Of a DNA stretch of 64,000 bases, positions 35,039 through 44,395 are shown in pieces. Source of the stretch: Lutibacter agarilyticus (GTDB lineage: Bacteria > Bacteroidota > Bacteroidia > Flavobacteriales > Flavobacteriaceae); the NCBI RefSeq assembly GCF_900188235.1, contig NZ_FZNT01000002.1:496001-560000 (forward strand). The letters are read 5' to 3'. The notes beneath the pieces are model-generated. The model was not told the origin of the DNA. It saw only the letters and a list, made by a program, of their open reading frames with translations, and did no database searches. How positions within the stretch are numbered: position 1 is the first letter of the stretch; each line of letters begins with the position of its first letter. The position numbers were made by a program, and so were the translations under genes.

Positions 35039-37234
35039 TTATAAAACCAACAAACCAAAATTCCGTAATTTTTTTAGAGGTTTTGAATACCAAAATAACT
35101 CAAAATCGTTAAAGTGAAGTTCAAAATCTTCTTTCAATTGCGAAAAAGTAACAGTGTTTGCTTCTTGAACCGAAACTTTATCTAACGTAGTTAACAACCA
35201 CTCGCCTTTGTCTTTTTCAAATGAAATTTCTAACAAATCATTTTTTGTATGAAATGCCAAATGAATTAAGTTTAATGTATTTCCTCTTTTTGTTTTTGAA
35301 GTATATGAAACTAGTGGTTCAGCACCTAGCCAAACTATTTTTGCAGTTGGCTTTGTAGTTAAATTATCTTCGGAAGCTAAGCAATCTTCAATAAAATACG
35401 ATTGAATATTTGTTGGAGGAATTTCAAAATCGAACCAATCTTGTAGCGGAATATCAAACCCAATTCCGTGCATAAAATTAAAGATAGATTTTTTTAACCC
35501 GTAACTAAACTGACTGTGATCAATTCCAATTTCATCTAAAAATTCAATATCGTTATTCGCAAAAGTAATTTCTTTATAATCCGGAATTACACCATATTTC
35601 TCAGGATCTAAACCAATAGGGCTGTGTGTTGTTAATGCAAATTGATGCCAAAAACCAGACTGAATGACACCTTGTTCAAATAATTGGCGTACCATTTCTA
35701 AGCTATCAACCGTTTCTTGAACGGTTTGCGTTGGAAAGCCATACATTAAATACGAATGCACTAAAATATCAGCTTCGGTAAAATTTAAGGTTACTTGCGC
35801 CACTTGTTTCACTGAAACACCTTTGTCAATCAATGCTAATAAACGGTCTGAGGCAACTTCTAAACCTCCAGAAACAGCAATTAAACCCGATGCTTTTAAA
35901 AGAATGCACAAATCTTTAGTAAAGCTTTTTTCAAATCGAATATTTGCCCACCACGTAATGGTTAAATTTCGTTTTAAAATTTCTAAAGCCAATGCACGCA
36001 TTAATGCTGGTGGTGCTGCTTCATCAACAAAATGAAATCCGCTTTCTCCAGTTGTCGCCATTATTTCTTCCATTCTGTCCACCAACAATTTGGCGGTAAT
36101 GGGTTCGTAAATTTTAATATAATCTAGTGAAATATCACAAAAAGTACATTTTGCCCAATAGCAACCGTGTGCCATAGTAAGTTTATTCCAACGCCCATCG
36201 CTCCATAAACTGTGCATTGGGTTGGCAATTTCAATTACTGAAATGTATTTGTTTAGCAACAAATCGTTGTAATCGGGTGTGCCAAGTTCGCTTTGTTTGT
36301 AATCGTTTTTTGTTGTGTTGTTAAGGTACACTACTTTATTGTTTTCAACTAAAAAAGTACGTTTAAAGATTTTGTTTTCTTCGGAAGGATTTAAAACGTA
36401 TTTCAATAATAATTCAACGGGTAATTCACCATCATCTAGTGTAATAAAATCGAAGAAGTCAAAAACACGAATATCAGAAACTGAGCGTAATTCAGTATTT
36501 GGAAAACCACCGCCCATTGCCACGGTAATTTTTGGGTAAGTTGCTTTTATAAATTGCGCACAACGAAAAGCACTGTATAAATTCCCTGGAAAAGGTACCG
36601 AAAAACAAATTAGTTTTGGTTGTATTTTTTCAATTTTTTCAGCTAAAATTTCTAAAGTAATATGGTCAATATAGCTATTGTTTTGTTGAAGGCTAGAGTA
36701 TAAATCATCAAAACTATTAGCACTTTGTCCTAGGCGTTCTGCGTAGCGGCTAAAGCCAAAATTTTCATCAATACATTCTTTAAAAAAATCAGATAAATCT
36801 TCTAAATATAACGTAGCTAAATGCTTGGCTTTGTCTTGCATTCCCATAGCGCCAAAGGCATAATCTAACTCATTTAGTTGTTCAAAACGTGATGCTTCAG
36901 GAAGAAAAGCATTGGTGCAAATTTGACGAGCCAAGGTATTATTTTCACCCTGAAGAAAGGTAATTATAGGGTCAATAGTTTTTAAGTAATCGTTTTTTAA
37001 AGCGTAAATACGTTGCGAATTTTCAGAAGAAATAGTTTCATTTTCAACAGCATACTCAAAAATAGAAGTCAAACTTTTTTTTGAAAACAATTTTAAAATA
37101 ACTTCAATTCCTAAATCTACTTGAAACGAAGTAATATTTTTGGTATTTAAAAAACCTTTTAAATAAACCGTAGCTGGATAAGGCGTATTTAACTGCGTAA
37201 AAGGAGGCGTAATTAATAAAATATCTGTTGCCAT
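35039..37234 (-). CDS. B12-binding-type radical SAM protein with CX4CX2C motif
   Basis: A 731-residue cytoplasmic protein. The N-terminus DILLITPPFTQLNTPYPATV and the region around PKLICFSVPFPGNLYSAFR resemble a degenerate cobalamin-binding fold; the usual DxHxxG cobalamin motif is not seen. The radical SAM core (about 355-580) carries GCYWAKCTFCD, where the first two cluster cysteines are four residues apart instead of three. GGLEVASDRLLALIDKGVSV and SYLMYGFPTQTVQETVDSLE follow as in other radical SAM barrels. A C-terminal domain of about 130 residues is of unknown type. Substrate unknown. It is 28 bases downstream of a VF530-type gene. Confidence 0.82.
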   Translation of the reverse strand: MATDILLITPPFTQLNTPYPATVYLKGFLNTKNITSFQVDLGIEVILKLFSKKSLTSIFEYAVENETISSENSQRIYALKNDYLKTIDPIITFLQGENNTLARQICTNAFLPEASRFEQLNELDYAFGAMGMQDKAKHLATLYLEDLSDFFKECIDENFGFSRYAERLGQSANSFDDLYSSLQQNNSYIDHITLEILAEKIEKIQPKLICFSVPFPGNLYSAFRCAQFIKATYPKITVAMGGGFPNTELRSVSDIRVFDFFDFITLDDGELPVELLLKYVLNPSEENKIFKRTFLVENNKVVYLNNTTKNDYKQSELGTPDYNDLLLNKYISVIEIANPMHSLWSDGRWNKLTMAHGCYWAKCTFCDISLDYIKIYEPITAKLLVDRMEEIMATTGESGFHFVDEAAPPALMRALALEILKRNLTITWWANIRFEKSFTKDLCILLKASGLIAVSGGLEVASDRLLALIDKGVSVKQVAQVTLNFTEADILVHSYLMYGFPTQTVQETVDSLEMVRQLFEQGVIQSGFWHQFALTTHSPIGLDPEKYGVIPDYKEITFANNDIEFLDEIGIDHSQFSYGLKKSIFNFMHGIGFDIPLQDWFDFEIPPTNIQSYFIEDCLASEDNLTTKPTAKIVWLGAEPLVSYTSKTKRGNTLNLIHLAFHTKNDLLEISFEKDKGEWLLTTLDKVSVQEANTVTFSQLKEDFELHFNDFELFWYSKPLKKLRNFGLLVL

Positions 37235-37262
37235 AGCGTTTAAATACGGTTAATTTTAAGAT

Positions 37263-37502
37263 TTATTTTTGAATAGTTCTTAAGTACAAGTTCTCAACTT
37301 TTGTACGCGCCCAAGGTGTTTGTCGTAAAAATTTTAAGCTCGATTTTATAGTCGGATTACTTTTAAAACAGTTTATTTTTATGCGATCTCCTAATTCTTC
37401 CCAACCATATTCTGAAACTAAATATTGTAGTATTTCAGCCAATTTAATTCCATGTAACGGGTTGTTTGGTTGTTCTTGGGGTTGTTTGTTATTTTTCTCC
37501 AT
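37263..37502 (-). CDS. VF530-family (DUF2132) small DNA-binding protein
   Basis: A 79-residue protein whose core [57 protein letters not shown] is the complete VF530/DUF2132 domain, named from Vibrio fischeri VF530, with a fold reported to bind DNA. It has a short polar N-terminal extension [11 protein letters not shown]. It lies ten bases after the thioredoxin-like gene and upstream of the radical SAM gene, so probably in one transcript. Its role is not established. Confidence 0.85.
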   Translation of the reverse strand: MEKNNKQPQEQPNNPLHGIKLAEILQYLVSEYGWEELGDRIKINCFKSNPTIKSSLKFLRQTPWARTKVENLYLRTIQK

Positions 37503-37512
37503 AAATAATTGC

Positions 37513-38031
37513 TTATTTTTTCAATTCAGCAGTAATAACTGCAATCATTTCATTGAATTCTTTTTCTTCATACAAACGAGAAAGGAATATAATTTCCCCG
37601 TTTTTATCTAACACAATATTTCGGGTAACTCCTGCTTTTGGCAAGGTAAAACTTTCAAATAAAGAACCATCTTCATCAATAGTAAATGGATAGGTAACTT
37701 GCATTTGAGCAATAAAACGCTCCACTTTTTCGCGATCTTCTTTCAGGTCAATTCCAACCAACATAAAATCTTCGTTTTTAAACTGCTGCCAAACTTTACT
37801 TTCTAAATGCGGCATTTCTTTTCGGCAAACACTACACCAAGAAGCTGTAAATTGAAGCACTACGACTTTCCCCTTTAAACTTTCATTGGTATGTTGCGTA
37901 CCATCCATTAAGGTGAAATTAAGTTCAGGAGCTTGTTCGCCCACTTTTACTTTATAACCTCTTGTGGCATCTTCTTGTGCGCAACCTATTTGTGTTGTAA
38001 AAAATAGGGCAATTAGGAGTAATTTTTTCAT
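37513..38031 (-). CDS. TlpA-like thioredoxin-fold lipoprotein
   Basis: A 172-residue periplasmic thiol protein. It has a lipoprotein signal ([19 protein letters not shown] at residue 17), then [18 protein letters not shown] and the redox site [16 protein letters not shown] (CSVC, about residue 66), followed by the cis-Pro region [20 protein letters not shown]. Such proteins reduce periplasmic disulfides, for example in cytochrome c maturation or oxidative-stress repair. The middle CSVC dipeptide differs from the usual CPxC. It precedes the VF530-type and radical SAM genes on the same strand. Confidence 0.87.
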   Translation of the reverse strand: MKKLLLIALFFTTQIGCAQEDATRGYKVKVGEQAPELNFTLMDGTQHTNESLKGKVVVLQFTASWCSVCRKEMPHLESKVWQQFKNEDFMLVGIDLKEDREKVERFIAQMQVTYPFTIDEDGSLFESFTLPKAGVTRNIVLDKNGEIIFLSRLYEEKEFNEMIAVITAELKK

Positions 38032-38089
38032 GTATTGAAATTGATTTTTGGCAAAGATACTTTAAAATTAAATAGTTATAGAATGGTAG

Positions 38090-38464
38090 TTAGGAGACAT
38101 GTTGATCTATAAGAATTACATTTCCGTCAGGATCTAAAACAATCATATTTGCTGGGCCTGTAGTTTTTTCATCGGCTTCAGTAATTGGTTTTATGCCTTT
38201 GGTTTTTAAATGCTGTTGTATTTCACGAACATCATTAAAATCAGTCAATTCTTTTGCGTTTTCATCCCAACCCGGATTAAAAGTTATAATGTTATTTTCA
38301 AACATTCCTTGAAACAAACCAATAAGAGAATTTTCATTTTTCATTATGAGATAATTTTTCTCAATATTTCCTCCAAAAACAGTGAAACCTAAATTTTCGT
38401 AAAATTCTTTTGAAGTGTGAATGTCTTTTACATTTAAACTGATTGAAAATGCGCCTAATTTCAT
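38090..38464 (-). CDS. VOC/glyoxalase-superfamily protein
   Basis: A 124-residue single-unit vicinal-oxygen-chelate protein: MKLGAFSISLNVKDIHTSKE, FYENLGFTVFGG, NSLIGLFQGMFENNIITFN and the closing MIVLDPDGNVILIDQH. The beta-alpha-beta-beta-beta modules and the final Asp-Pro-Asp-Gly-Asn strand are typical of bleomycin-resistance-like members. Metal ligands cannot be assigned with confidence. It may act on a small electrophile or be a binding protein. Stand-alone, with 58 bases to the thioredoxin gene. Confidence 0.8.
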   Translation of the reverse strand: MKLGAFSISLNVKDIHTSKEFYENLGFTVFGGNIEKNYLIMKNENSLIGLFQGMFENNIITFNPGWDENAKELTDFNDVREIQQHLKTKGIKPITEADEKTTGPANMIVLDPDGNVILIDQHVS

Positions 38465-38531
38465 AGTGTTGTAATTTATAGTTAAAGTTAGATTTTTTTA
38501 TTTTTCCGAATCAACGGTTTTTTGATAAAAA

Positions 38532-38978
38532 TTAGAGCATTTTTTTAAAACAAACGCTGTTTTCAACGTTTTCATAAAACCCAAAATTTTCTGTAATGGC
38601 GTAACCACATTTTTTATATAATGCTATTGCCTCGGGTTGTTGTTTGCCAGTTTCAAGAATGCATTTATCAAAATTTAATGCTGTTGCCCATTGTTCTAAT
38701 TCCGTTAAAATTGTGGAAGCAATTCCTTTTCTTCTACCTTCAACAGTCACATACATTCGTTTTATTTCAACAAAATTTTCTGTATGAATTTTAAATGCTC
38801 CGCAACCAACAGCAATATTATTTTTATAAGCAACCACAACGTGTTTTAAGCCATCAATTTTATTAAACTGATCGTAAAAACCATGTTCAACACCATCTCG
38901 AATTTTTAAATCGGCATCTAAATTTTTTACCAATTCAATAAAATCAGTGTTGTTTGCGTTGGTTCTAGTTAAATGCAT
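38532..38978 (-). CDS. GNAT-family N-acetyltransferase
   Basis: A 148-residue GNAT protein with the acetyl-CoA loop region FVEIKRMYVTVEGRRKGIASTILTELEQWATALNFDK (the R-R-K-G-I-A-S loop about residue 90) and a C-terminal QQPEAIALYKKCGYAITENFG. The ATG at 38978 is used; the open frame starts at a TTG three codons earlier. It follows 22 bases after the small membrane protein of the ATP-grasp pair and may share their transcript. Substrate unknown. Confidence 0.83.
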   Translation of the reverse strand: MHLTRTNANNTDFIELVKNLDADLKIRDGVEHGFYDQFNKIDGLKHVVVAYKNNIAVGCGAFKIHTENFVEIKRMYVTVEGRRKGIASTILTELEQWATALNFDKCILETGKQQPEAIALYKKCGYAITENFGFYENVENSVCFKKML

Positions 38979-39000
38979 CAACAGCAAAGGTTTTTATAAT

Positions 39001-39672
39001 TTATTGAGGAAAACTTCCTGAAGCAATTAGCATAATTGCTGCAATTAAATTAATTGCTAAAATAATAATCACCGGTTTCCAAATAGCTTTCTTTTTGTAA
39101 TTTAAATCTGCCGGAACTTCTTTTTTCCAAATAAAATAATACAATAAATAAATTCCTAAAAGATTTGATAAAAGCGAAATTAAAAAGGCGGTAATAAGGT
39201 CGGTAAAGGAAGCTAAATTTGTAAGCGATACTTTATCCGTAAGATTTAAAAAGGCGTAAATGTAACTCAAAGAAAAAGAGTAGATAAAGGTGCCAATAAT
39301 TACATACCATCCACTATTTTTTTTATTCAGTTGGAATAGGTTTAACACCATTAAAACGCTTCCACCGAAAACCGAAAATAAGGCTCCAAAAATAAAAATT
39401 GACTGTGTGCTGTACAATGATGGAACTTCTGTTGAAGTAGTATGTTCTGTTTCTAAAGGTGTAATAATTTTAGCAGCTTCAATAGCTTGTGAGGCTTTTG
39501 CATCTTGCTTAATTTGAGTTGAATTTTCAACAAAAACACCTCTTTTTTCCAATTCTAACACAGCAGAAAGCACTGCGTATTCTTGAAAATCATCTTTATT
39601 ATCGGTATAATTTTTCAATTCAGAATCAGACATTTTTGCCATTCTTATTGAAAGTAAACTTTCTTCGCTCAT
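39001..39672 (-). CDS. Membrane protein overlapping the ATP-grasp gene
   Basis: A 223-residue protein. A soluble N-terminal part (about 1-85, SDSELKNYTDNKDDFQEYAV, SAVLELEKRGVFVEN) is followed by four hydrophobic segments (about 90-112, 120-142, 155-178, 200-220). The start codon overlaps the last bases of the ATP-grasp gene (ATGA at 39672-39669), so translation is coupled. I do not recognise a named family. The N-terminal SDSEL-Y motif resembles the short repeat found in some Bacteroidota membrane proteins of unknown role. Confidence 0.72.
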   Translation of the reverse strand: MSEESLLSIRMAKMSDSELKNYTDNKDDFQEYAVLSAVLELEKRGVFVENSTQIKQDAKASQAIEAAKIITPLETEHTTSTEVPSLYSTQSIFIFGALFSVFGGSVLMVLNLFQLNKKNSGWYVIIGTFIYSFSLSYIYAFLNLTDKVSLTNLASFTDLITAFLISLLSNLLGIYLLYYFIWKKEVPADLNYKKKAIWKPVIIILAINLIAAIMLIASGSFPQ

Positions 39673-40844
39673 GGTTTTAGTAGTATATATTTTTTCAAGT
39701 CCGATTTTAAAATTCTCTGAATTTCTAGTTCATTTTCAGGAGTTGTTTCGGTAAAAACAAATCCAAAAACAGCATATTTTCTAAAATCTACTTTCCGCAA
39801 ATTTAAGGGTTTTTTAAAATCTTTCAATAAAAGATCGTAATTAAACGATTCAATTGCATTTTCTGAAATTCCAGAATTGTTGTCTAACACTATTAAATTG
39901 TACTTTTTGTTGCCAATTTTATCAAAAATTTTTGTCCAGTTGGGTGTTTTGCTTTCTAAAAAATACTGGTACGAATTAAATTCAAAAGCATAAAATGAAA
40001 TATCTCCCGTTGTACACCAACCACCAAAACGCATTGGATTCACTTCAATAGGAATTACGTTTCCTTCGGCATTTATTCTAACTTCAACATGCATTGGGAA
40101 ATTTTTTAATTGGGCTTTATTTCCAATAAGTTGAAGAAACTGCTCAATTTCGCTAAAATATGCCGTAATTATTTTTTTTGAAGTGGCATACACGCGGTCG
40201 CTTACATCTTTTTCGGAAGAAAAAGTATGATGCATTATATTTAAAATCACCACCTTGCCATTTGCATTAAAATAACAGTCGATTGCATATTCTTCGCCTT
40301 TAATAAATTCTTCAATAATAAAATCGGTTACATCCACAACTTCTTTAGGATACATCGCTTTAAATTCGGTAATTTCTTTTGAAATTATTGGTAAAATAGC
40401 TTTCCATTCGCTCCAATTATCAATTTTATGAACCGCTAAACTAAAAAAACCAACAGTGGGCTTAATAATTAGAGGAAACTGTAAATCATGGAAAGAAAGC
40501 TGTTGTAAATCTTGATATTTTACACCTTTAAAAAAGTAATTAGGATAGGCGTTTTTTATCAATTCTCTAAATTTTATTTTGTTTTTAAAGCGTTTAATTT
40601 TACTTGGTAATTCAGAAAAAGTTAGGTTTTTTTCAATCCAATTTATAGCATTTTCAGAGTTGGTATAAATAGGGGAGTTTTGATTTTCTTTATATTGTTG
40701 AATGGCATCTTCTTCGGAAACCCAGTGGATTGTTTCATCAGAAATCATTTCTTTAGCTGTTGAAGTAGCAACAACAGGAAAATTAAATTCTTTGATTGTT
40801 TTTATCAAAAAATCAGAAACAAAAGGTTTGTCAATAAGTATCAT
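39669..40844 (-). CDS. ATP-grasp domain protein (carboxylate-amine ligase-like)
   Basis: A 391-residue protein with an ATP-grasp fold: FPLIIKPTVGFFSLAVHKID (ATP-binding lysine, about residue 125), FIIEEFIKGEEYAIDCYFNA (about 182) and MHVEVRINAEGNVIPIEVNP (metal-binding Glu and Asn, about 275). An N-terminal Rossmann-like part precedes it and a C-terminal domain of about 70 residues follows. ATP-grasp enzymes join a carboxylate to an amine or thiol through an acyl-phosphate. The substrate is unknown, as the gene is not in a recognised biosynthetic cluster. It is coupled to a four-helix membrane protein by a four-base overlap. It is divergent from the NYN-LOTUS operon. Confidence 0.82.
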   Translation of the reverse strand: MILIDKPFVSDFLIKTIKEFNFPVVATSTAKEMISDETIHWVSEEDAIQQYKENQNSPIYTNSENAINWIEKNLTFSELPSKIKRFKNKIKFRELIKNAYPNYFFKGVKYQDLQQLSFHDLQFPLIIKPTVGFFSLAVHKIDNWSEWKAILPIISKEITEFKAMYPKEVVDVTDFIIEEFIKGEEYAIDCYFNANGKVVILNIMHHTFSSEKDVSDRVYATSKKIITAYFSEIEQFLQLIGNKAQLKNFPMHVEVRINAEGNVIPIEVNPMRFGGWCTTGDISFYAFEFNSYQYFLESKTPNWTKIFDKIGNKKYNLIVLDNNSGISENAIESFNYDLLLKDFKKPLNLRKVDFRKYAVFGFVFTETTPENELEIQRILKSDLKKYILLKP

Positions 40845-40978
40845 TTTTTAATTCTTTTCTAATTTATTTCACTAAAAATTCGATGGTTAAAAATACAATA
40901 AACTTTAAAATAAGGTATTATTTATGTTGAGGTACTTATATCATTCAAAATAAATATAGTTTTTGTAACTTTATCTTT

Positions 40979-41716
40979 ATGATTAAAGATATAAAATTAG
41001 CCGTTTTAATTGACGGTGATAACATTCCTTCAAAATATATTAAAGAAATGATGGAGGAAATTACAAAATACGGAACACCAACTATTAAACGTATTTATGG
41101 CGATTGGACCAAGCCATATTTATCTAAGTGGAAAAATATTTTATTGGAAAATGCCATAACACCTATTCAACAATATGGATATACTACGGGTAAAAACGCC
41201 ACAGATTCAGCAATGATTATTGATGCTATGGATATTTTGTATTCAGAAAAAGTAAATGGTTTTTGCTTGGTTTCATCTGACAGTGATTTTACAAAACTAG
41301 CCACTCGTTTGCGTGAAGCCGGTTTGGTTGTTTACGGAATTGGAGAAAAAAAGACGCCAAATCCGTTTATAGTTGCCTGTGATAAATTTATTTATTTAGA
41401 AATTTTAGACCTAGATGAAGATGAACCTAATGATGGAAAACCAGTTCATAAAAAAGTAACTATTGATAAAATTACACCTAAAGTAATTCGGTTTTTAAGG
41501 AATTCAGTAGAAGATGCTTCCGATGATAATGGATGGGCTTTTATGGGTGATGTTGGTTCACTTATTTTAAAAAAGCAACCCAATTTTGACTCAAGAAACT
41601 TTGGTTTTGAAAAATTAACCCCTTTATTTAAATCGTTACCTCAGTTTGAAATTGAACAAAAAGAAGGTAGTGGTCGTTTTAAATTAATTTATGTAAGAAA
41701 TAAGAAAAAAAAATAA
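40979..41716 (+). CDS. NYN-domain nuclease-like protein with OST-HTH/LOTUS domain
   Basis: A 245-residue protein joining two RNA-linked domains. The N-terminal PIN-like NYN domain (about 5-145) has acidic residues of the presumed metal site in LAVLIDGDNIPSKYI, KNATDSAMIIDAMDIL and FCLVSSDSDFTKLATRLRE. The C-terminal OST-HTH/LOTUS domain (about 163-240) reads ITPKVIRFLRNSVEDAS ... WAFMGDVGSLILKKQPNFD. This LabA/DUF88-type arrangement is widespread in bacteria and is predicted to cleave or bind RNA. It is the first gene of a five-gene operon with membrane proteins. Target unknown. Confidence 0.88.
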   Translation: MIKDIKLAVLIDGDNIPSKYIKEMMEEITKYGTPTIKRIYGDWTKPYLSKWKNILLENAITPIQQYGYTTGKNATDSAMIIDAMDILYSEKVNGFCLVSSDSDFTKLATRLREAGLVVYGIGEKKTPNPFIVACDKFIYLEILDLDEDEPNDGKPVHKKVTIDKITPKVIRFLRNSVEDASDDNGWAFMGDVGSLILKKQPNFDSRNFGFEKLTPLFKSLPQFEIEQKEGSGRFKLIYVRNKKKK

Positions 41717-41729
41717 TTGCTTAAATGTT

Positions 41730-43430
41730 ATGAAAAGCACTGCTAAAAAATGGCGTATTATTTTGGGTGTTATTATTGTGTTAGTTTTTTCAATAAATAG
41801 CATTCTAAGTGTGGTTATTTCAAACATAGTGAATACTCAATTAGAAGAAATTAATAACCAAGGAAAGTTACATATAACTGTTGGTAAAATTAATTTAAAT
41901 GTCTTTGTTGGGAATTTAAATCTTAAGAATGTAAGTGTAAAATCCGATAGTTTATTTTTTGATAATTTTAAACAAGGAAATACTCAGAAAGCCAGTACTT
42001 CTGAATTTATGTTGTCTGATTTAAAAATTAGAGGATTTGGTATTTATGATATTTTAGTAAACAAGAAAATTTATGCGCGAAAAATTATTGCAAACGGATT
42101 GCAATTGAATTTGTATAAGTCGGATAAACATCTTAATAAAACTATTTCAGATTCAAATGATAAAAAATCAGATTCTCTTTTTATAAAAGGGATTAATGAA
42201 ATTGATTTTAATAGTATTGTTTTTGATGATTTTGAGTTTCGTATTATAAATGCACAAAGTGCTGATACCATATTTTCATATAAAGAAAAAGAATGTGAAA
42301 TTACAGGAATAGACTTAATAGCGCATCCTACTATTGAAAACTATTTTATAATAGATAAAGAAAACTTAATAATTAATTTTGATGAACAAGAAATAAACAC
42401 GAATGATGGAAACTATAAAATTGTTTTAAATAAAATTAAATACGAATATAAAACCAGTTCGTTGCTACTTGCTAACTTCAAAATGAACCCAACTACTGAA
42501 AAAGCAAAGTTGGCTTCAACTTATATATATAATTCAGAAGTTTACAACTTTGAGACCGATATTATTCAATTAAAAGGATTTCATTTAGATAGTATTCTTA
42601 GAACTGGCATTGTTAAACTTGATACGGTTTTAATTGAAAATCCAACTATTGGTATTTACAAAGATCAAACCAAGCCGTTTAACTTACATAAACGTCCTAA
42701 ATTTTTAAATCAAACATTAAAAGCATTAAACCAGCCTTTACATATTGAAAAAGTACTTATACAAAACGGACTTTTTAGTTATTGGGAAAAGCATGAAGGT
42801 TTTAACGAGTTAATGACGCTAGATATTACAGATTTAAATGCTGAAATAAGTAATGTTACTTCGTTAAAAGAGAACTTAACTTCAGGTAGTAATTTAACAA
42901 TGAATATTCAAGGTAAATTAAGTAAAGTAGCTCCGTTTAAATTAGATATTTTGATGCACTACAATACTTGGAATAACTCATTTTCATTTAAAGGAAGTGT
43001 TGGTGAAGCTAATTTTGTTCATTTCAACCCTGCAATTTTCCCTGCAGCAGGTGTAAAATTTGACGATGGAAAATTGCAAAGTATGAACTTTACTGTTCAC
43101 GGAACTCCTGCTGGTTCAAACGGAAAAATGACCATGCTTTATCATAATATCAGTGCAAATTTTATAAAGGAACATAAAAAAAAGAAGACTATTTCTTGGA
43201 TTGGAAATACGTTGATCGTTGAATCTAACCCTTCTAAAAGAGGAAATTTAAGAGTTGCAGAAATAGAATTTGAAAGAGTACCTTATAAAGGTTTTGGTAA
43301 TTTGTTATGGAAATCGGTAATGTCTGGAATGGTAAATACTATAAACCCATTAGGTAAACATGAAAAACATAAAATTGAAAACGAAAAAGTTTCAAAAGTA
43401 AAACACACAAAAAGGAAGCATAAAATATAA
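41730..43430 (+). CDS. AsmA/DUF748-like membrane-anchored protein
   Basis: A 566-residue protein with one N-terminal membrane helix (about 8-30, KWRIILGVIIVLVFSINSIL) and a long periplasmic part rich in beta strands. The patterns TQLEEINNQGKLHITVGKIN, VFVGNLNLKNVSVKSDSL, LHIEKVLIQNGLFSYWEKH and FKLDILMHYNTWNNSFSFKG resemble DUF748/AsmA-like proteins, which form lipid-carrying beta grooves between the membranes. The C-terminal tail is strongly basic (KHEKHKIENEKVSKVKHTK). It lies 13 bases after the NYN gene and 11 before the DUF2157 gene. A role in envelope lipid transport is inference. Confidence 0.65.
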   Translation: MKSTAKKWRIILGVIIVLVFSINSILSVVISNIVNTQLEEINNQGKLHITVGKINLNVFVGNLNLKNVSVKSDSLFFDNFKQGNTQKASTSEFMLSDLKIRGFGIYDILVNKKIYARKIIANGLQLNLYKSDKHLNKTISDSNDKKSDSLFIKGINEIDFNSIVFDDFEFRIINAQSADTIFSYKEKECEITGIDLIAHPTIENYFIIDKENLIINFDEQEINTNDGNYKIVLNKIKYEYKTSSLLLANFKMNPTTEKAKLASTYIYNSEVYNFETDIIQLKGFHLDSILRTGIVKLDTVLIENPTIGIYKDQTKPFNLHKRPKFLNQTLKALNQPLHIEKVLIQNGLFSYWEKHEGFNELMTLDITDLNAEISNVTSLKENLTSGSNLTMNIQGKLSKVAPFKLDILMHYNTWNNSFSFKGSVGEANFVHFNPAIFPAAGVKFDDGKLQSMNFTVHGTPAGSNGKMTMLYHNISANFIKEHKKKKTISWIGNTLIVESNPSKRGNLRVAEIEFERVPYKGFGNLLWKSVMSGMVNTINPLGKHEKHKIENEKVSKVKHTKRKHKI

Positions 43431-43441
43431 AATAGGTTATA

Positions 43442-44395
43442 ATGTCAAAAATTACCAGAGAAGATATTTATACTATAAGTCAAAACAGTAATTGGTCTGA
43501 AGTTGGTGTACGTACTGTTTTAAATGAAAAAATTTATAATTCTTCAGCAGATTGGAAACAGTTTTTAAAGCTACTTTTTATTAGTTTGGGTGTTGCTTTT
43601 TCAATTGCTGGTATCATTTTCTTTTTTGCATACAATTGGGCTTCATTACACAAATTTGTTAAAATAGGGTTGATTGAAGGCCTTGTAATTGTTGCAACTT
43701 TGGTAGCTTTACTTCCAAAAGTAAACAAACTTGTTAAAAATTTAGCGTTAACAAGTGCAGCTATGTTAGTGGGTGTGTTATTTGCTGTTTTTGGACAAAT
43801 TTACCAAACAGGTGCCAATGCTTACGACTTTTTTTTAGGCTGGACATTGTTTATTACCCTTTGGGTTTTAATTTCAAATTTTGCGCCACTATGGCTCATT
43901 TATCTCACACTTATAAATACAACGCTTATTTTATATGCTGAACAAGTAGCTCACGATTGGTCGTTTGTTTATATTACCTTGTTGTTATTTATTTTAAACA
44001 CATTGTTTTTAGTGTTTTTTGTTTTCTTAGGAAGAAAAATAAGCACTATAACCATTCCTAATTGGTTTACAAATATAATTGCTTTAGCCGCTGTTTTTAT
44101 CACTACTATTGGCATTTCAGTAGGAATTTTTAGTGCCAATGAAGTTTCATTTTGGGTATTATTACTTCTTACAGCTATTGTATTTGGTTTGGCTGTTTTA
44201 TACAGTTTAAAAATTAAAAGTATATTTTATATTTCAATAATAGCGTTTAGTTTAATTGTAATAATATCGGCTTTTTTAACCAATTTAACCGATGAATATT
44301 TCATGTTTTTATTTGTAACCTTGTTTATTGTGGCTAGTGTTACTTTGGTAATTAAAAACCTAATGGATCTTCAAAAAAAATGGAGTAATGAATAG
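43442..44395 (+). CDS. DUF2157-type polytopic membrane protein
   Basis: A 317-residue protein: about 45 soluble residues (MSKITREDIYTISQNSNWSE) then about nine to ten hydrophobic helices (first KLLFISLGVAFSIAGIIFFFAYNW). The N-terminal part and the first helices fit the DUF2157 family. Its stop codon overlaps the start of the DUF4401-type gene by eight bases, indicating translational coupling. Known genomes often hold DUF2157, DUF4401 and GDYXXLXY proteins together; their function is not established. Confidence 0.82.
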   Translation: MSKITREDIYTISQNSNWSEVGVRTVLNEKIYNSSADWKQFLKLLFISLGVAFSIAGIIFFFAYNWASLHKFVKIGLIEGLVIVATLVALLPKVNKLVKNLALTSAAMLVGVLFAVFGQIYQTGANAYDFFLGWTLFITLWVLISNFAPLWLIYLTLINTTLILYAEQVAHDWSFVYITLLLFILNTLFLVFFVFLGRKISTITIPNWFTNIIALAAVFITTIGISVGIFSANEVSFWVLLLLTAIVFGLAVLYSLKIKSIFYISIIAFSLIVIISAFLTNLTDEYFMFLFVTLFIVASVTLVIKNLMDLQKKWSNE

